A stretch of 64,000 nt of DNA from CALFML01 sp044222245 (lineage in GTDB: Bacteria > Myxococcota_A > Polyangia > Palsa-1104 > JAEUJZ01). Position numbers and translations under genes: made by a program. Below the pieces are notes generated by a model. The model was not told the origin of the DNA. It was given only the letters and a program-made list of their open reading frames with translations, and searched no databases. Positions 44,195 through 54,169 of this stretch are shown here, piece by piece (positions within the stretch are counted from its first letter, which is position 1; each line of letters starts with the position of its first letter). The stretch spans positions 67,464-131,463 of the forward strand of contig JBGANQ010000017.1 of assembly GCA_044222245.1 (NCBI GenBank), written 5' to 3'.

Positions 44195-45379
44195 ATGACT
44201 AACAAAGTAGCTGTCCTTCTGGCTGGGTTCCTGTTTGTTCACTGCGGCGCGCCGGACCCCACCGACACCGGGGCTGCCGCAGGTGAGGGAGTGACGGGGT
44301 TGGCCCAGCCGCTAGCCGCCACCTCTTCCTTCCTTTACACCGCCACCAACGGCGGCACCAACGCCATCGCCGCCTATCGGCGCGATCTAAGCACTGGGGC
44401 CATCGGCTCACTCATCGGCCTGTATGGCACGGGCGGGGTGGGCAGCGGCGATCTGCTGGTCTCGCAGGCCGGACTCATTACCGATGGCCGCTACCTGTTT
44501 GTCGTCAACCCGGGCAGCAACACCATCTCCTCGCTGGCCATCGGCGCCACCGGCACGCTGTCCCGGGTGAGCACGGTGGACTCCGGAGGTGCGTTTCCGG
44601 TGAGCCTGGTCCTGCGCGGCAGCCAGCTCCTGGTCCTCAACCAGGGAACCTCCACCCGCGCCCCGAGCCTGGCCGGGTTTACCGTGTCGGCCGCCGGCCA
44701 GCTCACCGCCACCGCGCTGCGCACGACGCTGACGTCCGGCAACATCCCGACCCACCTCTTGTTCAACCCGAGCGGCAGCCTGCTCATCGTGCTCATCCCG
44801 CAGCCGGTCGGCACCGGCCACATGGTCAGCTACGCGGTGACCTACGACACAGGGGGTACCATCTCACGCCTGACCAAGCGCTATGATCTCACCGGTCTTC
44901 CCGGCCCGTTCGCCGGCGTGTTCAGCCCGCGCGCCGCGGCCAGCAACCAGCTGATCGTGGTGGATGAGAACCTCCCCGGGGCGATCTCCATGCTGGTCGG
45001 GACTACGGGGTCGCTGACGGTCAATAACAGCGCCAACAGCCACCAGCGCTTCCCCTGCTGGATCGTCATCAACGCCGCCGGCACGTCCGCCTTCACCACC
45101 AACACCGGCGCCGATACCCTGTCGCTGTTCACCGTGGCCAGCGATGGCCGGCTGACCTTCCGCAGCAACGTCGCCACCAGCGGTCGCCTGCCCACCGACC
45201 TCACCCTCGACCCGGCAGGCCGCTACCTGTACGAGGTCAACGTCGGCAGCGCCAGCGTCAAGGGCTGGCGTCTGACCGGCGCCACCACCAGCGCCGGCCT
45301 CGCCGCGGTCAACGCCACCGCCGCCGCCGACCTCCCCGCCGACGCCAGTCCTTTTGGGGTGGTTGTCGTCGACAAGTAG
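44195..45379 (+). CDS. Seven-bladed beta-propeller lipoprotein (lactonase-like)
   Basis: 394 residues from ATG 44195 (AAGAGG upstream; ATG 44162 possible). Leader ends in LFVHC, a lipobox-like site. The repeat pattern (ITDGRYLFVVNPGSNTISSL, HLLFNPSGSLLIVLIP, DLTLDPAGRYLYEVN) is that of the 6-phosphogluconolactonase/lactonase beta-propeller family. It lacks a clear metal or catalytic site assignable by eye, so binding rather than catalysis is possible. Exported. Confidence 0.82.
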   Translation: MTNKVAVLLAGFLFVHCGAPDPTDTGAAAGEGVTGLAQPLAATSSFLYTATNGGTNAIAAYRRDLSTGAIGSLIGLYGTGGVGSGDLLVSQAGLITDGRYLFVVNPGSNTISSLAIGATGTLSRVSTVDSGGAFPVSLVLRGSQLLVLNQGTSTRAPSLAGFTVSAAGQLTATALRTTLTSGNIPTHLLFNPSGSLLIVLIPQPVGTGHMVSYAVTYDTGGTISRLTKRYDLTGLPGPFAGVFSPRAAASNQLIVVDENLPGAISMLVGTTGSLTVNNSANSHQRFPCWIVINAAGTSAFTTNTGADTLSLFTVASDGRLTFRSNVATSGRLPTDLTLDPAGRYLYEVNVGSASVKGWRLTGATTSAGLAAVNATAAADLPADASPFGVVVVDK

Positions 45380-45387
45380 CCGGCCGA

Positions 45388-46083
45388 TTAGCCGATGCGG
45401 ATCAGGATCTCGCTGAGCGACTTCTTGTTCAGCGCGTGTCGCGGAACCACCGCATCGGCGGCCGGATAGCCGACTGGGATGAGCAGCTCGGCGCGCTCGT
45501 TGTCGGGGCGCCCGAGGATCTCGTTAAGAAAGCCCATCGGACTCGGGGTGTGAGTGAGCGTGGCGAGCCCCGCCAGCGTCAGGCTCGCCAGCAGCAGTCC
45601 GCTGGCAATGCCCACCGACTCGCGGACGTAATAGTGCTTGGTACGCACCGGCTGCCCGCTCTGCGGATCAACAGACTGACCGTAGGTCTGGGCGAACACG
45701 ACGATCACAAACGGGGCATCGGTGATGTGCGCCTTGACGGCGTCGGTTCCAAGCGGCGCCAGGGCGGCGCGCCACTCCGCCGGTCCGCTCGTGTAAAACT
45801 CCTGCTCTTCGGCCTCGGCCCCCGCGCGCAGCCTGGCCTTGACCGCGGGATCGGAGACGACGACGAACGTCCACGGCTGCTGGTTGGCGCCGCTCGGTGC
45901 AGTGCCGGCAGTGCGGATGGCGTTGTCGATCAGCAGCGGGTCCACCGGCTCGCTGCTGAAGAAGCGCACGGTGCGCCGGGCCTGCATCGCAGCCAGGAAC
46001 TCGCGCGAGCGCTGGAGCTGCTCGGCTGGGGTCAGGCGCTGAAACTGAAGCGGAATCGGCTCGTAGCTTGGGGAGGGCGTCAT
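45388..46083 (-). CDS. Nitroreductase-fold flavoprotein (iodotyrosine deiodinase/BluB-like)
   Basis: 231 residues from ATG 46081-46083. RRTVRFFSSEPVDPLLIDNA followed by IRTAGTAPSGANQQPWTFVV is the FMN-binding start of the IYD-type branch (RRSVRxFS, APSGANxQPW). The middle GIASGLLLASLTLAGLAT and C-terminal PVGYPA match too. FMN-dependent reductive enzyme using NAD(P)H; substrate unknown. It is convergent to the propeller gene, 8 nt apart. Confidence 0.9.
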   Translation of the reverse strand: MTPSPSYEPIPLQFQRLTPAEQLQRSREFLAAMQARRTVRFFSSEPVDPLLIDNAIRTAGTAPSGANQQPWTFVVVSDPAVKARLRAGAEAEEQEFYTSGPAEWRAALAPLGTDAVKAHITDAPFVIVVFAQTYGQSVDPQSGQPVRTKHYYVRESVGIASGLLLASLTLAGLATLTHTPSPMGFLNEILGRPDNERAELLIPVGYPAADAVVPRHALNKKSLSEILIRIG

Positions 46084-46132
46084 CGCAGGCACTTTAGCAT
46101 CGGTGCGCGGCCGCTGGCGCACAAAGAAGCGA

Positions 46133-47854
46133 TCAGGAGCCGGACGCCGCGACCGCGCACTGCATGTTGACGATCTTGCCGCTCGGCGGCGGCGCGTTGC
46201 CCCGCCGCCACAGCCCGGCCACCGCCCCGCCGGCGCAGTTGACGCGACTTGGCACCGCGCAGTAGCAGTCGGGGTCGGCCGAGCAGGCCGCCAGCTCGGC
46301 CGCCAGGTGGGGGTTCGGGCTCAGCTTGAGGTTGTTGGCCTCATTGGGCGCCGGATCGGTGGCGAAGTAGTCGCAGCACCGGGCGCTGCAGGCAGGCAGC
46401 GGGACCTCCGGCGTATTATTCGGGTTGCTGGCATCGACGTAGCCCACCGTGCACTCGGGGGTGCCGCCGCTTGTCTTGGGCGGCTTGCGCAGGCAGTCGA
46501 CGGGGAACTTGGTGATGATCTGGTCGGCGATGACCGACAGCGCGCTTGGATACTTGCTGGCGTCGCAGATCGAGTTCTCGCTGACGTTGCTCGGCTGGAA
46601 GCGGCGGATGAAGCTCGAGAGGCGCAGCTGGGCCTGACCAAAAAATCCGCTGGCGTCGGCGGTCAGAGTGGGGTCGGGGTTATAGCAGGCCGCCGCCGTG
46701 GTGCGTCCGCGATTCAGGCCGCTGCTGTCGCTGGCGTTGAGGTAGTCGACAAACAGCTGGCCGTCCTTTTTCGGATCCGAGGCCAGGTTGTCCAGCAGGG
46801 TCGGCGTCCAAATCCCAGCCAGGACGAGGTTGGGGTTAGGCAGGCGGGCAAAGAAGTTTACATACTGATCAATCGAGTTGAGGAAGCTGTCCTGACGCTC
46901 CTGACAGTTGGTCTTTTTGCCCATGACGTTCATCGGCTGGTCGCAGCGCAGATCGAGCGCCATGCAGCGGTAGTCATCGTTATAGCACTGCGCGTTGACG
47001 CTCTGCGCGCCGCTGGTGCAGCTCGGCTCCGTGGTATGCAAGGTCGCCGGATTGAGGAGCTCGCGCTTCATCGCCTGCACGGAGCAGTCATCCTCGTCGG
47101 TAATGAAGATGACTGCCAGCACCGAGGTGCTGCGGTTGAAGCCCTGGTTGTCGAGCCGGTGATTGTCCAGGGCGCGCCGCGCCGCCTCTAGCGGCTGCTC
47201 GATCGCGCAGCCGGTGTCACCGACCAGCGACAGGCACTGGAACGCGAGCTGCGGTCCCAGGTCCACCCCGCCCACGGTCTTGCTGGGAACGTTGGTGATG
47301 CCATCCTCCTTGGCGATGTAGCGCACTCCCCCGCGCGGGCCGTACTGCGGGTCGGGACACAGCGCCTGGCAAGCGGCCAGCGCCTCCCCCTGCAGGCCGC
47401 GGCTTGTGCACGGCTGGTTCTGCAGGACGCCGTCATCCCCGGCCGCCGTGTTGCAGGCCAGGATGGGGTTTTTCGGGAACTGCTTGCCGGTCGCGGTCCC
47501 ATCGGGGACGTTGAAGCCCAGATCGGTGGTGACGATGCCGACGTGATAGTTGGCGCCGGTCGCGTCGATCGTGCTGATAAACTGCGGAATCGCTGTCGCC
47601 AGGACTCGCTGCTTGGGAGCCATCGATGGAGAGTTGTCGATGACGAACAGGATGTCCACGTCCTTGTGCAGGCGGGGGTCGATCATGGTGGGCTGGACGG
47701 TGCTGGAGCAGGACTGCTGGGCCGCCAGCGCCTGGGCTGCGGTGGCCCCGGGCGGCACCGAGCACGGCGCGGCAAAGTCGGGGGCGGTGCAGGCAGCTCC
47801 TGTCAGCCAGAGCGCGGAGCCAAAAAGGCACGCCGAAAACAAAGAACGTCGCAT
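46133..47854 (-). CDS. VWA-domain lipoprotein, Cys-rich
   Basis: 573 residues from ATG 47852-47854 with AAGGAG 6 nt upstream. Leader ends LWLTGAAC (lipobox). A von Willebrand A-type fold starts near 65 (VDILFVIDNSPSM) and includes IVTTDLG and LAVIFITDEDDCS, the partial MIDAS metal site. Numerous Cys in the C-terminal half suggest disulfides. Proteins of this type are common and mostly uncharacterised in Myxococcota; adhesion or surface roles are typical. The gene ends 49 nt before the nitroreductase start, same strand. Confidence 0.88.
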   Translation of the reverse strand: MRRSLFSACLFGSALWLTGAACTAPDFAAPCSVPPGATAAQALAAQQSCSSTVQPTMIDPRLHKDVDILFVIDNSPSMAPKQRVLATAIPQFISTIDATGANYHVGIVTTDLGFNVPDGTATGKQFPKNPILACNTAAGDDGVLQNQPCTSRGLQGEALAACQALCPDPQYGPRGGVRYIAKEDGITNVPSKTVGGVDLGPQLAFQCLSLVGDTGCAIEQPLEAARRALDNHRLDNQGFNRSTSVLAVIFITDEDDCSVQAMKRELLNPATLHTTEPSCTSGAQSVNAQCYNDDYRCMALDLRCDQPMNVMGKKTNCQERQDSFLNSIDQYVNFFARLPNPNLVLAGIWTPTLLDNLASDPKKDGQLFVDYLNASDSSGLNRGRTTAAACYNPDPTLTADASGFFGQAQLRLSSFIRRFQPSNVSENSICDASKYPSALSVIADQIITKFPVDCLRKPPKTSGGTPECTVGYVDASNPNNTPEVPLPACSARCCDYFATDPAPNEANNLKLSPNPHLAAELAACSADPDCYCAVPSRVNCAGGAVAGLWRRGNAPPPSGKIVNMQCAVAASGS

Positions 47855-48288
47855 CGGACACTCCTTTAGAAAATGGCTCGCCTCCCTCTGAACTTTGTTC
47901 AGGGGCAAAATGCGGAGGCGATCAGTTGCAGCAAATCCTTAGTTGTCGGCTGGCGGCAAAACCTTACAGCGCGCGCAAGATCGAGCTCCGCCAGCTCGGC
48001 TGCCCCATCGGGGGCTGCAAGACTACTGGGCACGGCCGCGCGCAAAGGCTGCGCTTCCGCCGGCCGCCGCAGAAAAAGCTGCGCTCCCGCGCGAGGCGCC
48101 GATGCTGCGGCAGGTCCCGCGCCCTGCCCGGCTCATCCCACAGCCCCCGAGGCGCATGCGCCCGTGACCCGCGCGGGGCCGCGGGCGACTTGCAGAGCGG
48201 CACGCTCCTTGCCACGCCTTGTATCTCAAAGATAGTCCACAGCCGAGAGCGCGAGCCCCGCCCCGGTCATCACGATGGAGCTGTAAAC
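47855..48288. other. Divergent intergenic region
   Basis: About 430 bases between the divergent VWA and FAD genes. The open frame continues upstream of the FAD ATG, but its content is Arg/Pro-rich. No site recognised. Confidence 0.4.
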
Positions 48289-49791
48289 ATGACACCTAAA
48301 ATCACCGCGGCGCTGCGCAACATGCTGCAGCGGAGCTACTACGTTCCTTCGCCCAGCGCGGTCCGCGTTACGCCACTAGACGCCCGCATCGCAGTCATCG
48401 GCGCCGGGGCGGCGGGCCTGACTGCCGCATATACCCTCAAAAAGCTCGGCTATACCCAGGTTACCGTCTACGAGTGCAACGCCGACGTCGGCGGCAAGGT
48501 TCAGACGGTCGTCTACGAGGGCAGGCCCTACGAGCTCGGAGCAGTCTGGTACGGCAAGCCGTATAGGACCATCCGCGCCTTCATGGACAAGTATGGCGTC
48601 CGCGGCACAGGCGATGACATCCCCGTCATCATCGACGGCGGCGTCTCCTATACCCAGGCAGCCTACGCCAAGGCCAAGTATGGCACCGTCAGGTTCGCCC
48701 GCAGCGTGCTCAAGTTCCTGTCGATGGCTGACACGCGCTATGCAAGCATCTGGGCACCCGGATTCGCGCACGTCGACCCCGACCTTCACCTTTCCTGTGA
48801 CGCCTTCGCCCGCCTGTACGATCACTCCCACCGAGGCAAGATCGGGCCGGTGGTCGAGGTCCTGCGGACCTTCCTGGTCGGCTGCGGCTACGGCTACTTC
48901 CAGGACATTCCGGTCATGTACTACCTGAAGCTGGCGCCGTGGATCGTCCAGCGCTCGGCCCGCGCGGCGATCACCGGCGGGCCGCCGCTATACCGCGTCA
49001 GCCACGGCTGGCAGGAACTATGGCGCGCGGTGGCGCGGGACCTGGAAGAGGTGCGCGTCAACACCCCGGTCACCAGCGTCGTCCGCTATCAGACCGAGGC
49101 CGGACAGCCGAGAATCCGGCTCACCGCTGGAGGCCGAACCGAGGTCTTCGACCGGCTGCTGATCACCCCGAACCCGGACCTCGCCGGCAGGTTCATGGAC
49201 TTCACGCCGGTCGAGCGCGCCCTGTTTGCGAAGGTCAAGTATGTCCGCTTTGCCATGACCTTGATGACCGGAGGAGGGCTTCCCCACTGCTTCCTCAAGG
49301 ACCACAGCGAGCCGGGTGCCATAGGTCATGTCGTGGCCATCGGCAAGACGTTCGCCGATCGCGAGGTCTACTCCTTCTACCAGCAGCTCAGCGAGACCAT
49401 GACCACCGAGCAGGCGATGAGCTTGCTGCACGCCGATGTGCAGGCGCTCGGAGGTCACGCCGACACGGTGCTGGCACGGGCGGAGTGGAGCTACTTCCCG
49501 CACGTCTCGACCGCCGATGCCAGCGCCGGCTTCTACCGCGATCTGGAGGCGCTGCAGGGGGAGCAGGCCACCTATTACATCAACTCGCTGGCGGCGTTCG
49601 AAGACGTCGAGCATGTAGCTACCTATGCCCAGGAGCTGGTCGAGAGCTGCTTTGTCCCCGGCCCCCGGCTCGGGGCGAGCTCCGGGGCTGCCGGCGCCAT
49701 CGCCGATCAGGCCATCCCCAGGTCTGCGGCCCTGATTGGCAAGCCGCCGGCCGCGCCTGCAGAGGCCCTGGCGGTGGCTAGCCGACGATAA
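48289..49791 (+). CDS. FAD-dependent amine oxidase/phytoene-desaturase-like protein
   Basis: 500 residues; GGAG 8 nt before ATG 48289. The dinucleotide-binding motif is RIAVIGAGAAGLTAAYTLKK followed by VYECNADVGGKVQT, the Rossmann GxGxxG of flavin-containing amine oxidoreductases. The second part has the substrate domain. No signal peptide, so cytoplasmic; substrate unknown. It has no partner gene such as a synthase or desaturase nearby. Confidence 0.9.
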   Translation: MTPKITAALRNMLQRSYYVPSPSAVRVTPLDARIAVIGAGAAGLTAAYTLKKLGYTQVTVYECNADVGGKVQTVVYEGRPYELGAVWYGKPYRTIRAFMDKYGVRGTGDDIPVIIDGGVSYTQAAYAKAKYGTVRFARSVLKFLSMADTRYASIWAPGFAHVDPDLHLSCDAFARLYDHSHRGKIGPVVEVLRTFLVGCGYGYFQDIPVMYYLKLAPWIVQRSARAAITGGPPLYRVSHGWQELWRAVARDLEEVRVNTPVTSVVRYQTEAGQPRIRLTAGGRTEVFDRLLITPNPDLAGRFMDFTPVERALFAKVKYVRFAMTLMTGGGLPHCFLKDHSEPGAIGHVVAIGKTFADREVYSFYQQLSETMTTEQAMSLLHADVQALGGHADTVLARAEWSYFPHVSTADASAGFYRDLEALQGEQATYYINSLAAFEDVEHVATYAQELVESCFVPGPRLGASSGAAGAIADQAIPRSAALIGKPPAAPAEALAVASRR

Positions 49792-50012
49792 GCTTGAAGA
49801 CGTCCCACGCGGCGGTGTGGTTCGCCTCGGTCTCAGGCTGATTCCACAGGTACAGGGCGCGATAGGTGGTGATGGTGGTTCACAGGTTAGGCGCGCCGGC
49901 CGCGCTGCGACCTTAACTAGAGGGTCGGACGCCGGCCCGGCGCGAGCGGCCGCGTGCTCCGCCATGTCCCCAGGCTTGCCTTGCCTGCGGCAGTGATCTA
50001 ATAGTCTCTTTC

Positions 50013-50810
50013 GTGTACTCGCCCATGTACCCGCGGACCGTCTTGCTGGTGCTATGGGTGCCATGGGCTCTGGCCGGCCCTGCCCGCGCTGAGCACGGCG
50101 ATCCGGGCTACGCCGTATGGCCCGCCGAGGAAGTAGCGCTGCCGACCAACGCCCGGGTGATGGCGCTGTCGGTAAACGGCCTCGCCCCCGAGGTCACCGA
50201 GCTCGCCCGCCGGACCCCGCGTCTGGTCGGAGGCGGCGAGGTGGTGCCGCTGCGCATCGTCGATGAGTTTCGCGGCCACGACTGGGGAAGCTATGGTACC
50301 TCAGGGTTTGTGCTCGAGCCGGCGCGCCCGCTGCGGCCGCTGACCCGCTACGAGCTCTGCGAAGATCAAGCGGGCGGACAGCTGTGCCTCGGCGGCTGGA
50401 CCACCGCCCGCGGCGCCGACCGGCGACCACCGGTCTGGACCGGCCCGCCCCATCCCTACCCGACCCAGCGCGAGTACTACCAGTACGGCTTCGAGCTGCC
50501 GGTGCGAGACGATGGTCCGCTGCTCATCGCGGTGACCGCGACGCGACCCGGACAAAAGCAGCGGGTCCTGTTCGGACTCAACGACCGCTTCGCCCCGCAG
50601 GGCTGCGTCAGCCTCATCCTCGATCAGCCAGTGGGAACGCGGCGGCGCTTCCTCATCACCTTTACTGCCTACGATGTTCCCGGCCATCGCCGCGCCCAGC
50701 CGATCAGCTTCCCGGTCCTGGTGCAAGATCAGGATAACATCGAGCTCTGCCTCCCCAAGCCGCCGCGCGAGCCCGACACTCCCCAGCAAAAGGGGGGCAG
50801 CGATATCTAG
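50013..50810 (+). CDS. Secreted protein of unknown function
   Basis: 265 residues from ATG 50013 (ATG 50025 also possible; no clear ribosome site). Signal peptide ends GPARA near residue 25. The mature part is strand-rich with Cys near 118, 125, 196 and 247 (YELCEDQAGGQLCLGGWTTA, FAPQGCVSLIL) and could be an Ig-like fold. No family recognised. Gene is normal GC-rich chromosomal type. Confidence 0.65.
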   Translation: MYSPMYPRTVLLVLWVPWALAGPARAEHGDPGYAVWPAEEVALPTNARVMALSVNGLAPEVTELARRTPRLVGGGEVVPLRIVDEFRGHDWGSYGTSGFVLEPARPLRPLTRYELCEDQAGGQLCLGGWTTARGADRRPPVWTGPPHPYPTQREYYQYGFELPVRDDGPLLIAVTATRPGQKQRVLFGLNDRFAPQGCVSLILDQPVGTRRRFLITFTAYDVPGHRRAQPISFPVLVQDQDNIELCLPKPPREPDTPQQKGGSDI

Positions 50811-51233
50811 GCTGGCCCAGCCAAAGAGCTGCCGCGGCCGGACTATCGCCTCCACGAGCAGCGAGCCCAGCGCCCGCGCCGAGCCGGAGGCAGAGCCAAG
50901 GAACCCAGCATAGCGGAACCCACAGTCCCGGCGCGCACGGCTCCTGCCCTCATGTCTGCGACACTTGCTAGGATTTAGGCTGAGCTGAAGTGCCGTGGGG
51001 TTGAGTTTACCAAGCTCGATGTGCAGATCCCAGCCGGCGCGTAGGTCCGCAACCGGATAAGGACCGGCCGGGCGGAGCTGCTTCCGGATCGCCCCGAGGG
51101 AGCCGGGCCGCCCTGGCAATGTGCAGCGAACCTTTTGGCCAGTCGCTGCGTAGAGAGCGGCGCACTCTCCATTTGACGATGGTCCATAAGAGCCCTTACT
51201 CTCGATATAGAACTATCCTCAGGACCATCGCCC
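50811..51233. other. Gene-free stretch
   Basis: About 420 bases. Minus-strand open frames here are shadows of the flanking gene or low-complexity. Nothing recognised. Confidence 0.4.
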
Positions 51234-52163
51234 ATGACCTACTTAGCCAAAATCCCAAGGGCCCCTCGCTGGACCGCAAGGTCTGGTTGTTGCATCCAAG
51301 GGCTCGCGGAGCTTACGTCCGTAGTCTGCAGGTTCCTCGCCAGCGGCGTGTTGACGGCGGCGGTGGGCTGCTCTTCGCCACCGATCGGCGCCAATGGCAG
51401 TGACATGGCGCTGCCGGCCACGAGCTATGCGCCGGCGACCATCAATCAGATCGACAAAGATCCGGGCAACGGCCCCTACGGTAACGGCCAGAGAGTCGTG
51501 CTCGATCGGGTGGTCGCGGTCAGCAAGGTCGACAAGTACGTAAACTCCACCAACCAGCAGTGCCGCTACCAGATGTGGGTACAGGACGCGGCGTGCACCA
51601 CGCCGCCTTGCGGGCTGGTGGTCAAGGCCATCGGCCCGATGGCCCCGAGCGCGACCGCGACCGGCAAGGACTGTCCATCGGTGGCGACCAGCGGCACCGC
51701 GCTCGCCCCGGTCGGCCGCGGGGACAACCTCCGCATCCGCGGGAAGCTGATCGTCGAGGTCGACAGCAGCCCGCCGATGAGCGTGGTCGAGCACCAGCTC
51801 TTCATCGACTCGCTGGAGATCCTGCCGCCGACCCAGACGATTACGCCGCTCGTCCTTTCTGATTCGAGCCAGTACGGACTGTTTGTGACCCACCTGGGCA
51901 CCCTGTGGCAGACCTACGAAGGGATGTCTGTAGTGCTCCAGCCGGCAAGTGGAGTGCTCCAGGTCTCTGCCTTCAGCGATCACGGGTTTCAGACCACCCC
52001 GGGTAACACCGACTGGGGCGACACCTTCGACAGCGACTACTATCCCACCGGCGCGCTCACCTATCCCACGGTCGGCACTACCTTCCATGCCATCTTCGGC
52101 GTCGTCTCGACCCGTCACGGCGGCGAGCTCCAGCCGGGGCGCTCCAAGGACTTCGTTCCCTAG
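51234..52163 (+). CDS. Secreted or lipid-anchored protein, unknown, OB-fold-like
   Basis: 309 residues from ATG 51234 with AGGA 9 nt upstream. Hydrophobic SGVLTAAVGCSS near 37-48 looks like a late lipobox, so the first 30 residues may be part of a long leader or the start may be further in. Strand-rich mature part with Cys pairs (CRYQMWVQDAACTTPPCG). IRGKLIVEVDSS with VVEHQLFIDSLEIL resembles the OB-fold-like modules attached to lamin-tail and endonuclease proteins in myxobacteria. Function unknown. Confidence 0.6.
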   Translation: MTYLAKIPRAPRWTARSGCCIQGLAELTSVVCRFLASGVLTAAVGCSSPPIGANGSDMALPATSYAPATINQIDKDPGNGPYGNGQRVVLDRVVAVSKVDKYVNSTNQQCRYQMWVQDAACTTPPCGLVVKAIGPMAPSATATGKDCPSVATSGTALAPVGRGDNLRIRGKLIVEVDSSPPMSVVEHQLFIDSLEILPPTQTITPLVLSDSSQYGLFVTHLGTLWQTYEGMSVVLQPASGVLQVSAFSDHGFQTTPGNTDWGDTFDSDYYPTGALTYPTVGTTFHAIFGVVSTRHGGELQPGRSKDFVP

Positions 52164-52191
52164 GAGCGCCTTACGCCGCGCGGCCGCTGTC

Positions 52192-53136
52192 CTATTTATT
52201 GGCCGGCGAGGTCGCGGGCAGGGCCTGGCGCAGCCACAGCGGCGGCTGGCGGTCGGTATCAAAGACAATCTGCAGGGCCTGGCCGTCGGGGGTAAGGGTC
52301 ACGCCCTCCGGCTTCAGGCCGGGGAATCGCCGCAAAAGGAGCGGCGAGCTCCCCGGTCGCAGCCACCACAGAGCGCCGCCGCCATCGGGCGGCAGCTTCT
52401 TGGGGCTGTTGGCCAGGAGCACCAGCGATCCATCGGGCAGGAAGCTCAGATCGGAGATTCCCTGCACGACCGAGCCGCCCGCCGCAGTCACGCGCAGCGG
52501 AACCTCGGCCCAGCGCTGCACCTGCTCCGCGCGCAGCGCGCCGCTCTTGAGCGCAGGCAGCACCTCGGCGATGCGCAGGACGAGCGCCGCGCCGGTGGCG
52601 GTCTGCGGGGCCTTGAGCCCTACGTAGAGCGCGCCGGCGTGAAGCGCCAGCCCCTCGATGTCCACCCCCCCGGGGGGCACCACCCCCGCCGCCGCGATCG
52701 CCTCGGCCAGGTCCACCGCGCCGATGACCTGCAGCGCCCGTCCACTTAGCTCCAGCTGGAGCAGCCGGCGCCGCTCGCCCGTGTCTTGCCCCTTGCGGTT
52801 GGCTGAGTGCGAAGTCGCCAGGAAAAAGCTGCCGGCCGGGCCCGCGCACAGGGCCTCGGCGTCATTGAGCTTGTCCAGACCGAGGATGGGGATCGGGGTG
52901 CTGTCGAACCGGCCTTCCAGGCTCAGCGCGAACAGCCAGGGCGCATGGTTTGTCCCCTGCAGCTTGTCTCCGGTGTCATCGCTTGCGACCAGATAGCGCG
53001 ACAGGGCCGGACTCCACACGATCGCCGAGAGCTCGGGCATGCTCGTTTTGGCGAGCAGGACGTCGGGTACGGTGATGGCAGACGGTTCCAAGACGAGCAG
53101 TCCGGCCGCGGCCAACCAGCTAGCGAGCACTGACAC
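52192..53136 (-). CDS. Esterase-like beta-propeller of phytase family (secreted)
   Basis: 314 residues from GTG 53134-53136, which overlaps the HlyD gene by 17 nt and has GGGAGG 6 nt upstream. Residues 1-20 are a signal or anchor (VSVLASWLAAAGLLVLEPSA). The mature protein follows the esterase-like activity of phytase family pattern: ELSAIVWSPALSRYLVASDD, DAEALCAGPAGSFFLATSHS, GVDIEGLALHAGALYVGLKA and KPEGVTLTPDGQALQIVFDT. Members cleave or bind phosphate esters outside the cytoplasm. It is the last gene in the CotH/VTC operon, suggesting a phosphorylated or polyphosphate substrate. Confidence 0.82.
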   Translation of the reverse strand: MSVLASWLAAAGLLVLEPSAITVPDVLLAKTSMPELSAIVWSPALSRYLVASDDTGDKLQGTNHAPWLFALSLEGRFDSTPIPILGLDKLNDAEALCAGPAGSFFLATSHSANRKGQDTGERRRLLQLELSGRALQVIGAVDLAEAIAAAGVVPPGGVDIEGLALHAGALYVGLKAPQTATGAALVLRIAEVLPALKSGALRAEQVQRWAEVPLRVTAAGGSVVQGISDLSFLPDGSLVLLANSPKKLPPDGGGALWWLRPGSSPLLLRRFPGLKPEGVTLTPDGQALQIVFDTDRQPPLWLRQALPATSPANK

Positions 53137-54169
53137 GGAACGCCTCCCCCGGGACCAGCGGCACCGGATTGTCGAGCACAATGACCGCTCTGCGGCCCCA
53201 GGCCGGCACCGATGCCGAGGCGCGGGCGCGCGGCACAAGCTCTTCGACCATCGGCGCAAGCTCTGCTACGTGGCCGCTTAGCACCGACAACAATGCTCCC
53301 GGGCGGCGCACCAGGACCGGCGCGCCCGGCCGCAGCGTGCGCAGCTGTCGCTCGGGCAGGTACGCAACGATGTGCCCGGGTCGGGTCGTCACCACCGTGA
53401 CCACCGCCATCCCGGCGCCCAGCGCATCGCCCGCTCGCTGCAGGATGCCCGCGACCATCCCGTCCACGGGCGAGCGCAGGGTCAACGCAGCGAGCTCGAA
53501 CTCCACCTCGCGCAGCGCGGCTTCGCTGGCGACGACAGCGGCGCGGTAGGGGGCGAGCCGCGCGACCAGTCGCTGCGCCTGCTCGGCCGCGGGACGGGGC
53601 CGCCGGCCCATCAGCGCGAGCTCGCGCGCCGTCCCCGCAGGTCGCGCTTCCAGGTCCGCTGCCAGCGCACGCTGCCGTCGCCGCGCGTCCTCTAGCTCAC
53701 TCTCGCGGACCAGGCGCTGGGAGCCCAGCCACGCCAGCCGCTTGACCTGCAGATCCAGCTCGTGCAGCTCGGCCCGGGCGCGCGCCTCATCGATGTGCGT
53801 ACTGACCGCCTGCAGCTGGTTGAGCTGGAGGAGCGTGTCCTGCAGCTCCTGCTCCGCCACGACCACCGCCTGCGCCTGGGCGAGCTCGGCGCGCAGCCGC
53901 TCGCGTCGCAGCTCTAGCGGCCGGGTGTCCAGCTGCGCCAGCACCTCGCCCGCCTTGACCCTCTGGCCCAGCTGCACCGGCACCGCTTGCAGCCGACCGG
54001 CCTGCAGCGGTCCGACGGTGTGCAGCTGGTCCTCGGCGTAGCCGACGATCGAGCCCGACCCCAGGGTCATCCCGTGCGAGAACACCCAGAACCCCGTCCC
54101 GGCCAGGGCGATCAAGAGCAGAGAGGGCAGTCGCCCGCGCAAGCCGTGAAGCAGCACTCTAGGGTTCAA
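53120..54169 (-). CDS. HlyD/RND-type membrane fusion protein
   Basis: 349 residues. One N-terminal membrane helix (15-33), first lipoyl half (LQAGRLQAVPVQLGQRVKAG), long coiled-coil hairpin (about 75-210), second lipoyl half (LRSPVDGMVAGILQRAGDAL) and a beta-barrel tail. The architecture is that of periplasmic adaptors linking inner-membrane pumps to TolC. Overlaps the DUF4956 stop by 11 nt. No ABC or RND pump is encoded in this operon. Confidence 0.9.
   Translation of the reverse strand: MNPRVLLHGLRGRLPSLLLIALAGTGFWVFSHGMTLGSGSIVGYAEDQLHTVGPLQAGRLQAVPVQLGQRVKAGEVLAQLDTRPLELRRERLRAELAQAQAVVVAEQELQDTLLQLNQLQAVSTHIDEARARAELHELDLQVKRLAWLGSQRLVRESELEDARRRQRALAADLEARPAGTARELALMGRRPRPAAEQAQRLVARLAPYRAAVVASEAALREVEFELAALTLRSPVDGMVAGILQRAGDALGAGMAVVTVVTTRPGHIVAYLPERQLRTLRPGAPVLVRRPGALLSVLSGHVAELAPMVEELVPRARASASVPAWGRRAVIVLDNPVPLVPGEAFRVSAR

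Noticed and set aside
47926..48288. Upstream extension of the FAD oxidoreductase by 121 codons
   Set aside because: Content before the ATG at 48289 is Arg/Pro-rich and the ribosome site lies just before that ATG.
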